Shown here one piece after another: positions 1 to 8,469 of a stretch of DNA of 64,000 bases. The DNA lies in the NCBI RefSeq assembly GCF_003703975.1, contig NZ_QTJY01000002.1, forward strand, positions 620,001 through 684,000. Reading direction: 5' to 3'. Origin of the DNA: Larkinella soli (lineage in GTDB: Bacteria; Bacteroidota; Bacteroidia; Cytophagales; Spirosomataceae). The notes beneath the pieces are model-generated. The model searched no databases. It was not told the DNA's origin and saw only the letters and a list, made by a program, of their open reading frames with translations. Positions within the stretch are counted from its first letter, which is position 1. Each line of letters starts with the position of its first letter. The position numbers were made by a program, and so were the translations under genes.

Positions 1-166
1 CGGCTCCAACCTGGGTTCTCACGTCCTCTCGGCGCTGCCGGGCAACGATCCGGAACGGGGCGCCATCCGGTTTTCGTTCAGTAAATACACGACGGAAGAA
101 GAAATCGATTATGCCGTCGATACGCTCGTCGGGCTGTTCCAGCGCGAACAGAGCATGATCCGGTAA
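1..166 (+). CDS. Cysteine desulfurase, C-terminal fragment (5' end outside window)
   Basis: An open frame enters from the left edge and stops at TAA 164-166. It encodes 54 residues that resemble the C-terminus of NifS/IscS-type cysteine desulfurases: a segment reading RFSFSKYTTEEEID followed by a final helix. In this family that strand-helix unit belongs to the small domain of the PLP enzyme, which mobilises sulfur from cysteine for Fe-S clusters or thiolation. The catalytic lysine and cysteine lie outside the window, so the subclass (IscS, SufS or other NifS-like) cannot be decided. It is followed by the SDR gene on the same strand, about 110 bp later. Confidence 0.72.
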   Translation, partial: GSNLGSHVLSALPGNDPERGAIRFSFSKYTTEEEIDYAVDTLVGLFQREQSMIR

Positions 167-274
167 TCCAGAAAAAGGGCCCGGATGGCCCTTTTTCTTT
201 CCCGTTTTCCCTCACTTCTTCAAAACTTCTCCCTTAAGCAGCGGGTTACTTTCTGGAAACCATACGAACCTGTT

Positions 275-1135
275 ATGCAGTCCCGCACGTGTTTGATTAC
301 CGGCGCCAACTCCGGCATCGGGCGAATTTCAGCTCTGGAGTTAGCCAAAAAGGGTTTTGACATCATTATGCTCTGCCGGAACGCCGAGAAGGCCCGACCG
401 GTGCGGCAGGAAATAAAAAAAGTCAGCAAATCCGGCCGCGTCGACCTCATCTGGTGCGACCTCTCCAGCCAGCAATCGGTCGTGCAGGCCGCCCGCGAGA
501 TCATCGACCGCTACGACCGGCTGGACGTGCTGCTCAACAATGCCGGCCTATACATCCATAAGGAACAATACTCCCTGGATGGAATCGAACTGACGTTTGC
601 CACCAACCACCTTGGTCCCTTTCTGCTGACCAATCTGCTCCTCGACCTGCTCCGAAAGGGCGACCGCCCGCGCGTCGTGACGGTTTCGTCCGAAGCCCAT
701 CGCTTCAGCAGCGGTTTTAAACTCGATGAACTGGCTAAACCGCGGTCCTACAACGGCTGGAAAGCCTACGGTGCCTCCAAACTCTGCAACATCCTGTTTG
801 CCAAAGAACTGGCCGAACGGACGATGGGTGAGGGAATCACCTCCAACAGCCTCCACCCCGGAGCCGTGAAGACCAACTTCGGAGCGGATATTTCGAGCCT
901 GATGGGGCTGGCCTTCCGACTGATGCAGCCGTTCTTCATCAGCCCGGAAAAGGGGGCCGAGACGAGCATTTATCTGGCCTCGTCGCCGGAAGTGGAGAAA
1001 GTTACCGGATTGTATTTCGACAAAAGCCGCCCGAAAACGCCCAACCAGGAGGCCCAGAGCAGCTACAATGCGAAGGCCCTCTGGGCCCTGAGCGAAAAAC
1101 TGACCGAGTTGAATAACCGACTGGTCAGCGTATAA
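275..1135 (+). CDS. SDR family oxidoreductase (retinol dehydrogenase-like)
   Basis: A 286-residue short-chain dehydrogenase/reductase. The Rossmann glycine motif TGANSGIG is at residues 9-16, the NNAG motif at 88-91, catalytic Ser near 138-139, and the YxxxK pair at Tyr165 and Lys169, so the active site is complete. The overall form, with NHLGPFLLTN and a HPGAVKTNF segment after the catalytic lysine, is that of the retinol dehydrogenase/WWOX-like SDR branch, which usually prefers NADP(H). The frame is open 30 codons further upstream (to 185), but that stretch has no family similarity. The ATG at 275 places the Rossmann motif at the usual distance from the start, so I chose it. The substrate is unknown. 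It is convergent with the downstream PLP enzyme. Confidence 0.85.
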   Translation: MQSRTCLITGANSGIGRISALELAKKGFDIIMLCRNAEKARPVRQEIKKVSKSGRVDLIWCDLSSQQSVVQAAREIIDRYDRLDVLLNNAGLYIHKEQYSLDGIELTFATNHLGPFLLTNLLLDLLRKGDRPRVVTVSSEAHRFSSGFKLDELAKPRSYNGWKAYGASKLCNILFAKELAERTMGEGITSNSLHPGAVKTNFGADISSLMGLAFRLMQPFFISPEKGAETSIYLASSPEVEKVTGLYFDKSRPKTPNQEAQSSYNAKALWALSEKLTELNNRLVSV

Positions 1136-1146
1136 GGAACTTTCCG

Positions 1147-2268
1147 TCAGGAATCCAGCGCCTGCCGGAAATCCCCGATCAGATCGTCGGGGTGTTCGAG
1201 GCCGACCGAGATCCGGAGCAGGTTCGGCGGGGTGGCGGTGGTCGGTCCTTCGACCGAGGCCCGGTGTTCGATCAGGGTCTCCACTCCGCCCAGACTCGTG
1301 GCTCTCGTGACCAGCTTCAGCCGACTGGTAAAGGCCAGCGCTTCGGCCTGTCCGCCTTTGACCTGAATCGAGAGCATGGCCCCGAACAGCGCCATCTGTC
1401 GGCGGGCGACGGCATGGCCGGAATGACTTTCCAGACCGGGATAATGCACGACTTCGATGCCCGGATGCTGCGCCAGCGCCTGTGCAATTTTGCCGGCGTT
1501 CTCCGACTGCGCCCGCACCCGCGTCGTCATGGTTTTCAGGCCGCGCAGGAGCATCCAGCAGTCGAAGGGGGCGGCAATGGCGCCCCCGATGGTCTGCAAC
1601 CGCCGGACCCGCTGGTACAATTCGCCGTCTTCCCTGAAGATCAGCGCCCCACTCAGGACGTCACTGTGGCCTCCGATGTACTTGGTCGTCGAATGCATGA
1701 CGACGTCGCAGCCCAGGTCCAGCGGACGCTGAAGAACCGGGGTCGCCCAGGTGTTGTCGCATACGCACCAGGCGCCGGCTTCCCGGGCCAGCCCGGCAAT
1801 AGCCTCGATATCCGCTACTTTCAGCAGCGGGTTGGACGGTGTTTCGATCCAGATCAGCCGGGTATTTTCGTGAATCGACTGCCGAACTTCGTCGAGATTG
1901 GTCAGATCGGCGCGGGTATAGGTCAGGCCCCAGGGGTGGAACAGTTCCTCCAGCAGGGCCGGGGTGCCGTAATAGGCATCGTTCGGGATCACCACGTGAT
2001 CGCCCGGCCGCAGGGCCAGCAGCAGCGTCATCGTGGCCGCCTGCCCGGAGCTGAAGGCCAGGCCGGCAAAACCGCCTTCCAGTGCCGCCAGCGCCTGTTC
2101 CAGCAGATCCCGATTGGGATTTCCGTTCCGGGCGTAGATATAGCCGTGGGCAAAACTGCCGTCGCCCTCGCGTTCAAAGGTTGTGGAAAGATACAGCGCG
2201 GGCGTAACGGCGCCCGCGTTGGCGTCGGCCATTCGGGTGGCATGGAGAGCAAGCGTTTCAGGATGCAT
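1147..2268 (-). CDS. Cys/Met metabolism PLP-dependent enzyme (cystathionine gamma-synthase / lyase family)
   Basis: A 373-residue, full-length fold-type I PLP enzyme of the Cys/Met metabolism family. The PLP lysine is Lys196 in HSTTKYIGGHSDV. Also visible are the YARNGNPN segment near 44-52, the phosphate-binding SSGQAA motif near 73-78, and the ETPSNP motif near 142-147 with the Asp of DNTWATP. These suit cystathionine gamma-synthase, cystathionine beta/gamma-lyase or methionine gamma-lyase, which sequence reading alone cannot separate. The frame is open far upstream to 2652, but that part is antisense to the SDR gene. The start at 2268 (MHPETLALH) matches family N-termini. It is transcribed divergently from the SDR gene at 2354, with an 85 bp gap in which I could not fix a promoter. 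Confidence 0.88.
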   Translation of the reverse strand: MHPETLALHATRMADANAGAVTPALYLSTTFEREGDGSFAHGYIYARNGNPNRDLLEQALAALEGGFAGLAFSSGQAATMTLLLALRPGDHVVIPNDAYYGTPALLEELFHPWGLTYTRADLTNLDEVRQSIHENTRLIWIETPSNPLLKVADIEAIAGLAREAGAWCVCDNTWATPVLQRPLDLGCDVVMHSTTKYIGGHSDVLSGALIFREDGELYQRVRRLQTIGGAIAAPFDCWMLLRGLKTMTTRVRAQSENAGKIAQALAQHPGIEVVHYPGLESHSGHAVARRQMALFGAMLSIQVKGGQAEALAFTSRLKLVTRATSLGGVETLIEHRASVEGPTTATPPNLLRISVGLEHPDDLIGDFRQALDS

Positions 2269-2353
2269 AAGATTTATCGGAAATTCGGAAGCCCTAATTA
2301 CTTCTTTAATTAGTTTAATGCCAGTCCGGAGAAAAACTTCTTTCAGAACCATT

Positions 2354-3238
2354 ATGATCAACGCGACGGGTATGCTCCGCGACGGAGCCTTAGAAAACAA
2401 AACCATCATCGTGACGGGCGGAGGTACCGGCCTCGGCAAATCCATGGCGAAGTATTTCCTGCAACTGGGTGCCCGGGTGGTCATCTGCAGCCGCAAACTG
2501 CCCGTGCTGGAAGCCGCAGCCGCCGAACTGACGGAGGCCACCGGCGGGCAGGTGCTGCCGCTGGCCTGCGACGTGCGCCACCCGCAGGAGATCGAAGCCG
2601 TCATCGCGCAGACGGTCGAACGGTTCGGGCGGATCGACGGCCTGCTGAACAACTCGGCCGGGAATTTTATCAGTCCGACGGAGCGGCTTTCCTACAAAGC
2701 CTTCGATATCATCGTCGACATTGTCCTGCGCGGAACGTATTACTTTACGCTGGCGGTCGGAAAATACTGGATAGAGAATAAGATCCCGGGGACGGTGCTG
2801 AACATCTCGACCACCTACGCCACCACCGGCTCGGGTTATGTGGTGCCGTCGGCCGTGGCGAAGGGCGGGGCGCTAATCCTGGTCAAATCCCTGGCGGCCG
2901 AATGGGCCCGATACGGCATCAGGCTGAACGCCATCGCCCCCGGCCCGTTCCCGACGAAGGGGGCCTGGGACCGCCTGTTTCCCGAACCGCTGGTGAAACT
3001 GATGAACCCGCTCAGCCGCATTCCGCTCAAACGCACCGGCGAGCATCAGGAACTGGCCAATCTGGCTGCTTACCTCCTGTCGGATTATTCGTCGTACATG
3101 ACCGGCGAATGCATCACCATCGACGGGGGCGAAGTTCTGTCGGCCGGCGAGTTCAATCACCTCGACCAGGTGCCCTCCGAGCAGTGGGATGAGATCGAAC
3201 GGGCCGTCCGGCAGGCCAATCGGCCCGCGGGCGGGTGA
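2354..3238 (+). CDS. Atypical SDR, 2,4-dienoyl-CoA reductase-like
   Basis: About 294 residues (288 if the ATG at 2372 is used, which is equally plausible and gives the more typical spacing to the glycine motif). The Rossmann motif is TGGGTGLG, followed by SRK, DVR and NNSAGNF segments. In place of the usual YxxxK there is SAVAK, so the catalytic tyrosine is replaced by serine while the lysine is kept. This is typical of the dienoyl-CoA reductase subgroup rather than classical SDRs. The C-terminal APGPFPTKGAWDRLFP segment also suits that subgroup. Known members reduce 2,4-dienoyl-CoA with NADPH during beta-oxidation of unsaturated fatty acids; that role is inferred here. It is convergent with the methyltransferase gene that ends at 3260. 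Confidence 0.8.
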   Translation: MINATGMLRDGALENKTIIVTGGGTGLGKSMAKYFLQLGARVVICSRKLPVLEAAAAELTEATGGQVLPLACDVRHPQEIEAVIAQTVERFGRIDGLLNNSAGNFISPTERLSYKAFDIIVDIVLRGTYYFTLAVGKYWIENKIPGTVLNISTTYATTGSGYVVPSAVAKGGALILVKSLAAEWARYGIRLNAIAPGPFPTKGAWDRLFPEPLVKLMNPLSRIPLKRTGEHQELANLAAYLLSDYSSYMTGECITIDGGEVLSAGEFNHLDQVPSEQWDEIERAVRQANRPAGG

Positions 3239-3259
3239 TTTTCCGCCGGGGCGAATTGA

Positions 3260-4027
3260 TTATTTTTTCGCCAGATAGAAGAAATCCAGGCTCTCGGCCG
3301 GTCGGTCGGTCAGAAGGTAGTCGGTATACTGAATCTGCGCGGCCAGGCCGTCCTGCTCCAGCAATTTGTTGCGGTTCATCCGGTTGAGCAGATCGTACGG
3401 CATCTGGAGCATCCAGCGGGGCAGCCGGTACTGGAGGTTCAGCACGTCGAAGCGGGTAATTTTCTGAACGGACTTTTTATTCTGTTCGTAGTATTCCATG
3501 ACCTTCCCGTTGCCGTGGATGCCCCGGGTTTCGACCGTCGGAAAATACCGCAGCATCAGGTTTTTCAATTCCTGAGCGGTATATTCCCGGACGTGCCAGG
3601 GATTGCGGGTCAGCGAGAACAGGCGGTTGACCGTGGTCAGCAGCAGGGTGCCGCCCGGCTTCAGCACCCGGTAGGCCTCCTTCAGGAACAGGTCGTCGTT
3701 CTGAATGTGTTCGATCACCTGAAAGGTGACGATGTAGTCGAAGGAATCGTCGGCCAGACCGCTCAGGGGCGGGATACTGGCCTGTATGAAAGTCGATTGG
3801 GGGTATTCCCGGCCGAGCGACTGAATGAGCGCTTCGTTTTTGTCGATGCCGGTATAATGGTCGGCGGCTTTGGTCAGCAACTCCAGCCCACGCCCCCAGC
3901 CGCAGCCGATTTCGAGGACGCGCCCGCTCACGATCCGGGCCGCTTCGACGTAGGGAAACAACAACCGCTGATGCACGGGGTTGTCGGAAGCAATTTCGGC
4001 GGAAGTGATTTCAGTGGTCTTGTACAT
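3260..4027 (-). CDS. Class I SAM-dependent methyltransferase
   Basis: A 255-residue Methyltransf_11-type protein. Motif I is VLEIGCGWGRGLELL, with the acidic residue in YTGIDKNEALI. The post-motif segment is SFDYIVTFQVIEHI, followed by LKPGGTLLLTTVN. The C-terminal 90 residues (REYTAQELKNLM onward) resemble the substrate region of small-molecule or ubiquinone/tocopherol-like methyltransferases, but no substrate can be assigned. The frame is open to 4078. I place the start at the ATG at 4027 (MYKTTEI) because the 17 extra residues are arginine-rich and unlike the family. A weak Bacteroidota -7 element, TAACTTTA, lies at 4100-4107 on the minus strand. It stands alone between two convergent or divergent neighbours. 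Confidence 0.82.
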   Translation of the reverse strand: MYKTTEITSAEIASDNPVHQRLLFPYVEAARIVSGRVLEIGCGWGRGLELLTKAADHYTGIDKNEALIQSLGREYPQSTFIQASIPPLSGLADDSFDYIVTFQVIEHIQNDDLFLKEAYRVLKPGGTLLLTTVNRLFSLTRNPWHVREYTAQELKNLMLRYFPTVETRGIHGNGKVMEYYEQNKKSVQKITRFDVLNLQYRLPRWMLQMPYDLLNRMNRNKLLEQDGLAAQIQYTDYLLTDRPAESLDFFYLAKK

Positions 4028-4198
4028 AAGCCGTTTTGCCGTACCGGCTGCGGTACGGACCCGCCGGCGGAATGACAAACAATAGTTCTGATTTTACCGT
4101 AAAGTTACTTCATTTGTATAAGCTTTGAAAAAACGTCGGAAAGTTGACGCCATTGCCCCGCATTTTCGTTTTAACAAAGACTTCTATTCTGTTTTGAT

Positions 4199-5533
4199 AT
4201 GCGATTGATCATTATCCTCTTATCGGTCCTGGTCTTTGGGGCCTGTTCCACCGGAAGACGAGCGATTCCGGCCGACCCGTCGAGCGGGCGGACGGACCGG
4301 CCTGCCGACCGTCCGACGGCTTCCCGGCCGGCCCCGGTGCCGCAGTCGGCCCAGCCGGTTGCCCAGAACTGGCGGATTACGTCCACGAAGGCACTGTTTC
4401 TGATCAAAGACTCCACCAGCGTCCGGGTTTTCGTCAACCTGACGGTCCGCAAGGGAGAGCAGCGCGCGACGGTGGAGGATTTCACCAGCCGCTATATGCT
4501 GAATTACGTCATCTATCCCGACTACAACAGCCGGGAGCGGCTCGGTTACGGTAACGTCCCGCTGACGGCCGAATCCGTTGTCCGGGACACCAGCCCCGAA
4601 TCGGGCGACGTGCTGATAATTTCGTTCGACGTCAAACGACCGGCCAATAGCGCCAACGGGGTGATGCTGGCCGAATTCACGGACATCAATTCCGGTAAAA
4701 AGACCCTTCACGATCTGCCGATCCGGTTCAGATCGACAAAACTGGGCGACCGGTTTGCCTTTTTCGATCCGAAAACCAATCTGCTCCAGCAACGGCATTA
4801 CGTCAACGCGGGGGATACGGTGGTACTCCGGGATCTGGCCGGGACCAGCCGGCCCCTGAATCTGTATCGGTACCGGCATGATTTCGATCCGGCCCAGTCG
4901 CCGATGAATACCACGCCCCGCCCGGCCCCCAAAAGCCTCGGCGTCGATTCGTCCATGTCCGTTTCGACCAATCAGCCCTTTGTGTTTCAGCAGGAAGGTC
5001 TGTATTATTTTCAGGCCGATACCGCGGATGCTTACGGAATCGGCCTGGTCGTGGCCGACCACCGGTATCCGAAACTGACCCGGCCCGAAAAGCTGATCAA
5101 GCCGGTGCTGTATATGAGTACCAACACCGAAGCGACCGAACTGAACAATGCGGCCGACGCCAAGAAAGCCCTCGACCGATACTGGCTTACGCTCATGTCG
5201 GGCGACCAGAATCTGGCACGCAAGGCCATCCGGGCTTATTACAGCCGGGTCGAAGAAGCCAACCGGCTGTTTACCACCTATAAGGAGGGATGGAAAACCG
5301 ACAAGGGCATGATCTACATCATTCTGGGGTCTCCCGACCGCGTGCAGCGAAGCCGCGACCGCGAAGTGTGGGTGTATAACCAGCGGGCCAACGTGTCTGA
5401 AATCAACTTTACGTTCAATCGAAAACCCAATCAATTTGTCGAGGATCACTATGAACTGGTTCGGTATGTCGAATACCAACCCGTCTGGTATCCCGTAGTC
5501 GAAGCATGGAGAACCGGCGCAATTCGCGAATAA
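4199..5533 (+). CDS. GWxTD-domain lipoprotein
   Basis: A 444-residue lipoprotein. It has a hydrophobic N-terminus ending in a lipobox with Cys16, then a Pro/Arg/Ser-rich linker (residues 18-60), a beta-rich middle domain, and a C-terminal domain carrying the signature Gly-Trp-Lys-Thr-Asp at residues 364-368, followed by MIYIILGSPD and WVYNQ. This is the GWxTD domain, found widely in Bacteroidota and a few other phyla. Its molecular role is not established. It probably sits in the inner leaflet of the outer membrane or faces the periplasm. Its last 28 bases overlap rlmB, so the two genes are probably co-transcribed, although no functional link is evident. Confidence 0.85.
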   Translation: MRLIIILLSVLVFGACSTGRRAIPADPSSGRTDRPADRPTASRPAPVPQSAQPVAQNWRITSTKALFLIKDSTSVRVFVNLTVRKGEQRATVEDFTSRYMLNYVIYPDYNSRERLGYGNVPLTAESVVRDTSPESGDVLIISFDVKRPANSANGVMLAEFTDINSGKKTLHDLPIRFRSTKLGDRFAFFDPKTNLLQQRHYVNAGDTVVLRDLAGTSRPLNLYRYRHDFDPAQSPMNTTPRPAPKSLGVDSSMSVSTNQPFVFQQEGLYYFQADTADAYGIGLVVADHRYPKLTRPEKLIKPVLYMSTNTEATELNNAADAKKALDRYWLTLMSGDQNLARKAIRAYYSRVEEANRLFTTYKEGWKTDKGMIYIILGSPDRVQRSRDREVWVYNQRANVSEINFTFNRKPNQFVEDHYELVRYVEYQPVWYPVVEAWRTGAIRE

Positions 5534-6330
5534 ATCGGTCCGACAAACGGTCGGACGCCAATTATAACCGATCGGATTCCCCGAAACGCTCCAGCGAGGA
5601 GATGGTGTTCGGGGTGCAGTCGGTGACGGAACTGCTGCGCTCCGACAAGGACATCGACCGGCTATATATCGTCAAAGGGGGCAGCTTCCCCGAGATTCAG
5701 CAGCTGGCCTTTGAACGGCGGGTGACGATCCAGCGGGTCCCGCCGGAAAAACTCGACCGCCTGACCCGCAAGAACCACCAGGGCGTCATCTGCTTTATTT
5801 CGGCCATCCATTACGTCAAACTTTCCAACGTGATCGCCGGGGTGTTCGAGCAGGGCCAGGTGCCGTTGCTGCTGATTCTGGACCGGATCACGGATGTCCG
5901 GAATTTCGGAGCCATCGCCCGGACGGCCGAGTGCGCCGGTGCGCAGGGCATCGTGATCCCGGCCCGCGGAACGGCCCTGATCAACGCCGACGCCATGAAA
6001 ACCTCCTCGGGGGCGCTGAGCCACCTGCCGGTTTGCCGGGAAGTGAACCTGGAGGAGACGGTGAAGTATCTCAAGGACTCGGGCATCCGGGTGGTGGCCT
6101 GTACCGAAAAAACCGATCATTACCTCTATGACGTAGACATGTCCGGCCCGACGGCCCTCATCATGGGGTCGGAGGATGACGGCATTTCGGAGGAACTGCT
6201 CCGCCTGGCCGACCACCACGCCCGCATCCCGCTCGTCGGGCAGGTCGAATCGCTGAACGTGTCGGTCGCCACGGGTGTCGTCCTGTACGAAGCCGTTCGC
6301 CAGCGGATTTTCAATGAGAACGAGTCGTAA
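5506..6330 (+). CDS. rlmB: 23S rRNA (guanosine-2'-O-)-methyltransferase RlmB-like (SpoU/TrmH family)
   Basis: A 274-residue SPOUT-class RNA 2'-O-ribose methyltransferase. After a basic, disordered 32-residue N-terminal tail comes the small substrate-binding domain (VFGVQSVTELL, LTRKNHQGV). The catalytic domain then shows three SpoU motifs: LDRITDVRNFGAIARTAECAGA (motif 1 with its conserved Asn/Arg), LIMGSEDDGI (motif 2) and PLVGQVESLNVSVATGVVLYE (motif 3, forming the SAM-binding knot). RlmB methylates G2251 of 23S rRNA; paralogues act on tRNA or other sites, so exact specificity is inferred. The start overlaps the GWxTD gene. An internal ATG at 5602 would remove only the basic tail, which is common in Bacteroidota members. 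Confidence 0.87.
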   Translation: MENRRNSRINRSDKRSDANYNRSDSPKRSSEEMVFGVQSVTELLRSDKDIDRLYIVKGGSFPEIQQLAFERRVTIQRVPPEKLDRLTRKNHQGVICFISAIHYVKLSNVIAGVFEQGQVPLLLILDRITDVRNFGAIARTAECAGAQGIVIPARGTALINADAMKTSSGALSHLPVCREVNLEETVKYLKDSGIRVVACTEKTDHYLYDVDMSGPTALIMGSEDDGISEELLRLADHHARIPLVGQVESLNVSVATGVVLYEAVRQRIFNENES

Positions 6331-6396
6331 ACGGACGCCGTGCTTCGCAGACCGGTCTTTTTTCCCTATGTTGCGCGAAACGAATTCAAACACGGA

Positions 6397-7020
6397 ATGG
6401 CAGTGGCGCTAAGACAAACCTCGCAAAAACCGATTTCCAGATCGAAGCGGAAAATCCCCGACTATCTGATCTGCGAAATGCTGGACGGTAAGCCTTTGTA
6501 TTACAAGGGTTATGAGCAGGTTTTGTCCGGAAAAAAGACTCTGGAGGATATTATGGGATCAAGCGGGTTACAGGCAGTAATCGTTTATTATCTGACTGTT
6601 TTTATTGGAAAGTTTATTGACGAAGACCGGTATTTCGTGTTAGTCAGCGAACCGGGTGTGCATATCGATCACCAGAATAACGTGTCCAACGATATCGGCA
6701 TCTATGACCAGACGGTCCTGACCCCTTCCCGGATTTCAAAAAAATACGTCGATGTTCCGCCTAAAATCGCCATTGAGGTAGACATCAACGCCGACGTATC
6801 CGAGCTGACCGAAACCGGATATATCTACAAAAAGACCCGAACCCTTCTGTCCTTCGGGGTCGAAAAAGTAGTATGGATTCTGACCGAAGCGCAGACCGTC
6901 ATGGTCGCCACGGCGGAGCGGATCGAAGCCTTTGCCTGGAACCGCGACATCGAACTGATGGACGGTCAGGCCTTCAACATCGAAGCGTATCTGAAAAAGC
7001 GCGGTATCGAAGTCGAATAG
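6397..7020 (+). CDS. Uma2 family (DUF820) endonuclease-like protein
   Basis: A 207-residue protein of the Uma2/DUF820 family, which has a PD-(D/E)XK restriction-endonuclease-like fold. Visible features are NDIGIYDQ (the aspartate-bearing strand), KIAIEVDINAD (the E-V-x strand), then a helix with YIYKKTRTLLSFGVEKVVWIL, which is the typical K-x-x-x-Y...GV.EVWIvd region. The family is very abundant in cyanobacteria and occurs in some Cytophagales. Its substrate and role are poorly known. The frame extends to 6340, but ATG 6397 is the better start. It is followed at once by a strong hairpin. Confidence 0.72.
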   Translation: MAVALRQTSQKPISRSKRKIPDYLICEMLDGKPLYYKGYEQVLSGKKTLEDIMGSSGLQAVIVYYLTVFIGKFIDEDRYFVLVSEPGVHIDHQNNVSNDIGIYDQTVLTPSRISKKYVDVPPKIAIEVDINADVSELTETGYIYKKTRTLLSFGVEKVVWILTEAQTVMVATAERIEAFAWNRDIELMDGQAFNIEAYLKKRGIEVE

Positions 7021-7037
7021 TGTACCGCATCACTATA

Positions 7038-7082
7038 AACGCCGAACGGCCGGTGGAAATCCATCGGCCGTTCGGCGTTTTG
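7038..7082. terminator. Bidirectional rho-independent terminator
   Basis: A near-perfect inverted repeat of about 14 bp (ACGCCGAACGGCCG at 7039-7052 and its complement at 7065-7078) encloses a 12-base loop and is followed by GTTTTG on the plus strand. It lies between the convergent Uma2 and cytochrome c genes, so it likely ends both transcripts. The T-run is short on both strands. Confidence 0.75.
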
Positions 7083-7101
7083 TATCAGGACGTTCAGGCG
7101 A

Positions 7102-7479
7102 TCAGGCCGCCTTTTTCTTCGCAGCCGGTTTTTTGGCCGGGCCTTTCTTGGCACCGCCGTCCAGCGAGTTGATCCAGGCCGCGATTTTCAGCGCTTCGTC
7201 TTTCGGAACGTTCTTCAGCGCAGCCATCGGGGGATAACCAGGCCAGTGTTCCGGCTTCGGGTTATAGATCAGCTCGACGATCTGCTCGTTCGTGTAATTC
7301 TTCTTGGCAACATCCACATATGCCGGACCTACCAACCGTTTGTCGGGATTGTGGCACGCCAGACAGGTGTTTTTCTGCAACAGCTTATTAATGTCTTCGG
7401 GGACCTGGGTTTGGGCGTTGGCGTTGAAGGATGCTGCGGCAAGAAGTACCGCAACGAGCATTCCAAACGTTTTTTTCAT
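7102..7479 (-). CDS. Secreted class I c-type cytochrome
   Basis: A 125-residue periplasmic monohaem cytochrome c. The Sec signal peptide covers about residues 1-22, ending near NANAQ. The haem site is Cys39-Leu-Ala-Cys42-His43, and Met85 in GYPPMAAL is the probable distal ligand, in the cytochrome c-551/c8-like arrangement with a C-terminal AAWINSL helix. A lysine/alanine/proline-rich tail follows the haem domain (residues 109-125). It probably works as a soluble electron carrier. A convincing promoter lies upstream at 7540-7570. Confidence 0.88.
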   Translation of the reverse strand: MKKTFGMLVAVLLAAASFNANAQTQVPEDINKLLQKNTCLACHNPDKRLVGPAYVDVAKKNYTNEQIVELIYNPKPEHWPGYPPMAALKNVPKDEALKIAAWINSLDGGAKKGPAKKPAAKKKAA

Positions 7480-7539
7480 GTGAATTCGATTAAAATAAGC
7501 TTAGTGATATAACAAACTAATGCACTGGCCAAGAGCCAA

Positions 7540-7570
7540 CAAAGTTAAAAGGTTACTTCATATACGCCAA
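7540..7570 (-). promoter_or_regulatory. Bacteroidota-type promoter of the cytochrome c gene
   Basis: Read on the minus strand, TTG (7568-7570) is separated by 20 bp from TAACTTTG (7540-7547). This matches the Bacteroidota housekeeping-sigma form TTG-N17-23-TAnnTTTG. It would give a leader of about 50 nt before the start codon at 7479. Confidence 0.6.
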
Positions 7571-7713
7571 TAGTATCCTGGCTTTTTCCATGAGTTCCCT
7601 TCATTGGACAACACTTTCCCACTAAAGTTTAATCGGTTACAAAAAAACCGGCTGTTCCGCCTATTTGTTAAGATAAATTCCATTAAATATCCAACGGAAA
7701 CCATCTTTGCCTG

Positions 7714-8454
7714 ATGTCAAACCTTGATCTCTTCTCCGGCCACGCCGACCTCTACGCTCAGTTCCGCATCGACTATCCGCCTGAACTTTACGACTTTATC
7801 TATTCGTTCGTGAAGGAATACCACCGCGCCTGGGACTGCGCCACCGGCAACGGGCAGGTCGCCGGGGTACTGGCCGAACGGTTCGAGACCGTGGACGGAA
7901 CCGACATCAGTGCGCAACAACTGGAAAAGGCTGTTCGGAAACCCAACATCATCTACCTCCCCTGCCCTGCCGAACAAACGCCCTTCCCGGACCGGCAATT
8001 CGACCTGATCACGGTTGCTCAGGCGCTGCACTGGTTCGATGTCGATGCGTTTCATCAGGAGGTCCGGCGCGTAGCCCGACCGGGCGCCGTGATTGCGGAG
8101 TGGGGTTACGGCCACAACCGCGTCAGCGAAACCGTCGATCCGGTGGTGATGGATTTCTACCTGAATACCATCGGCCCCTACTGGGACGGGCAGCGGACGC
8201 ACGTCGAAGACCACTACGCCCGGCTGCCGTTCCCGTTTGCCGACGCGCAACGGGCCGAGTTCAGCGTCCGGCGGTCCTGGACGGCCGACCGCTTTCTGAA
8301 TTACCTGCGAACCTGGTCGAGCGTGCAGAAATACATCCGGCAGCACCAGTCGGACCCGGTGCTGCTCATTGCCGACCGCCTGACCGCCCTCTGGGGGCCG
8401 GAGGAACGGGACGTTTCTTTCCCGGTATTTCTGCGGATCGGTTCCGTGCGTTAA
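7714..8454 (+). CDS. Class I SAM-dependent methyltransferase
   Basis: A 246-residue Methyltransf_11 protein. Motif I is AWDCATGNGQVAGVLAERF, the acidic loop is VDGTDISAQQL, and the post-motif is QFDLITVAQALHWFDVDAF. The sequence ALHWFD is the hallmark of the small-molecule/trans-aconitate-methyltransferase-like branch (also seen in yeast TMT1-like proteins). The substrate cannot be named. The gene stands alone, with 234 bp of AT-rich DNA upstream and a convergent gene 15 bp downstream. Confidence 0.82.
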   Translation: MSNLDLFSGHADLYAQFRIDYPPELYDFIYSFVKEYHRAWDCATGNGQVAGVLAERFETVDGTDISAQQLEKAVRKPNIIYLPCPAEQTPFPDRQFDLITVAQALHWFDVDAFHQEVRRVARPGAVIAEWGYGHNRVSETVDPVVMDFYLNTIGPYWDGQRTHVEDHYARLPFPFADAQRAEFSVRRSWTADRFLNYLRTWSSVQKYIRQHQSDPVLLIADRLTALWGPEERDVSFPVFLRIGSVR

Positions 8455-8469
8455 CCCGCTCCTGTCGTC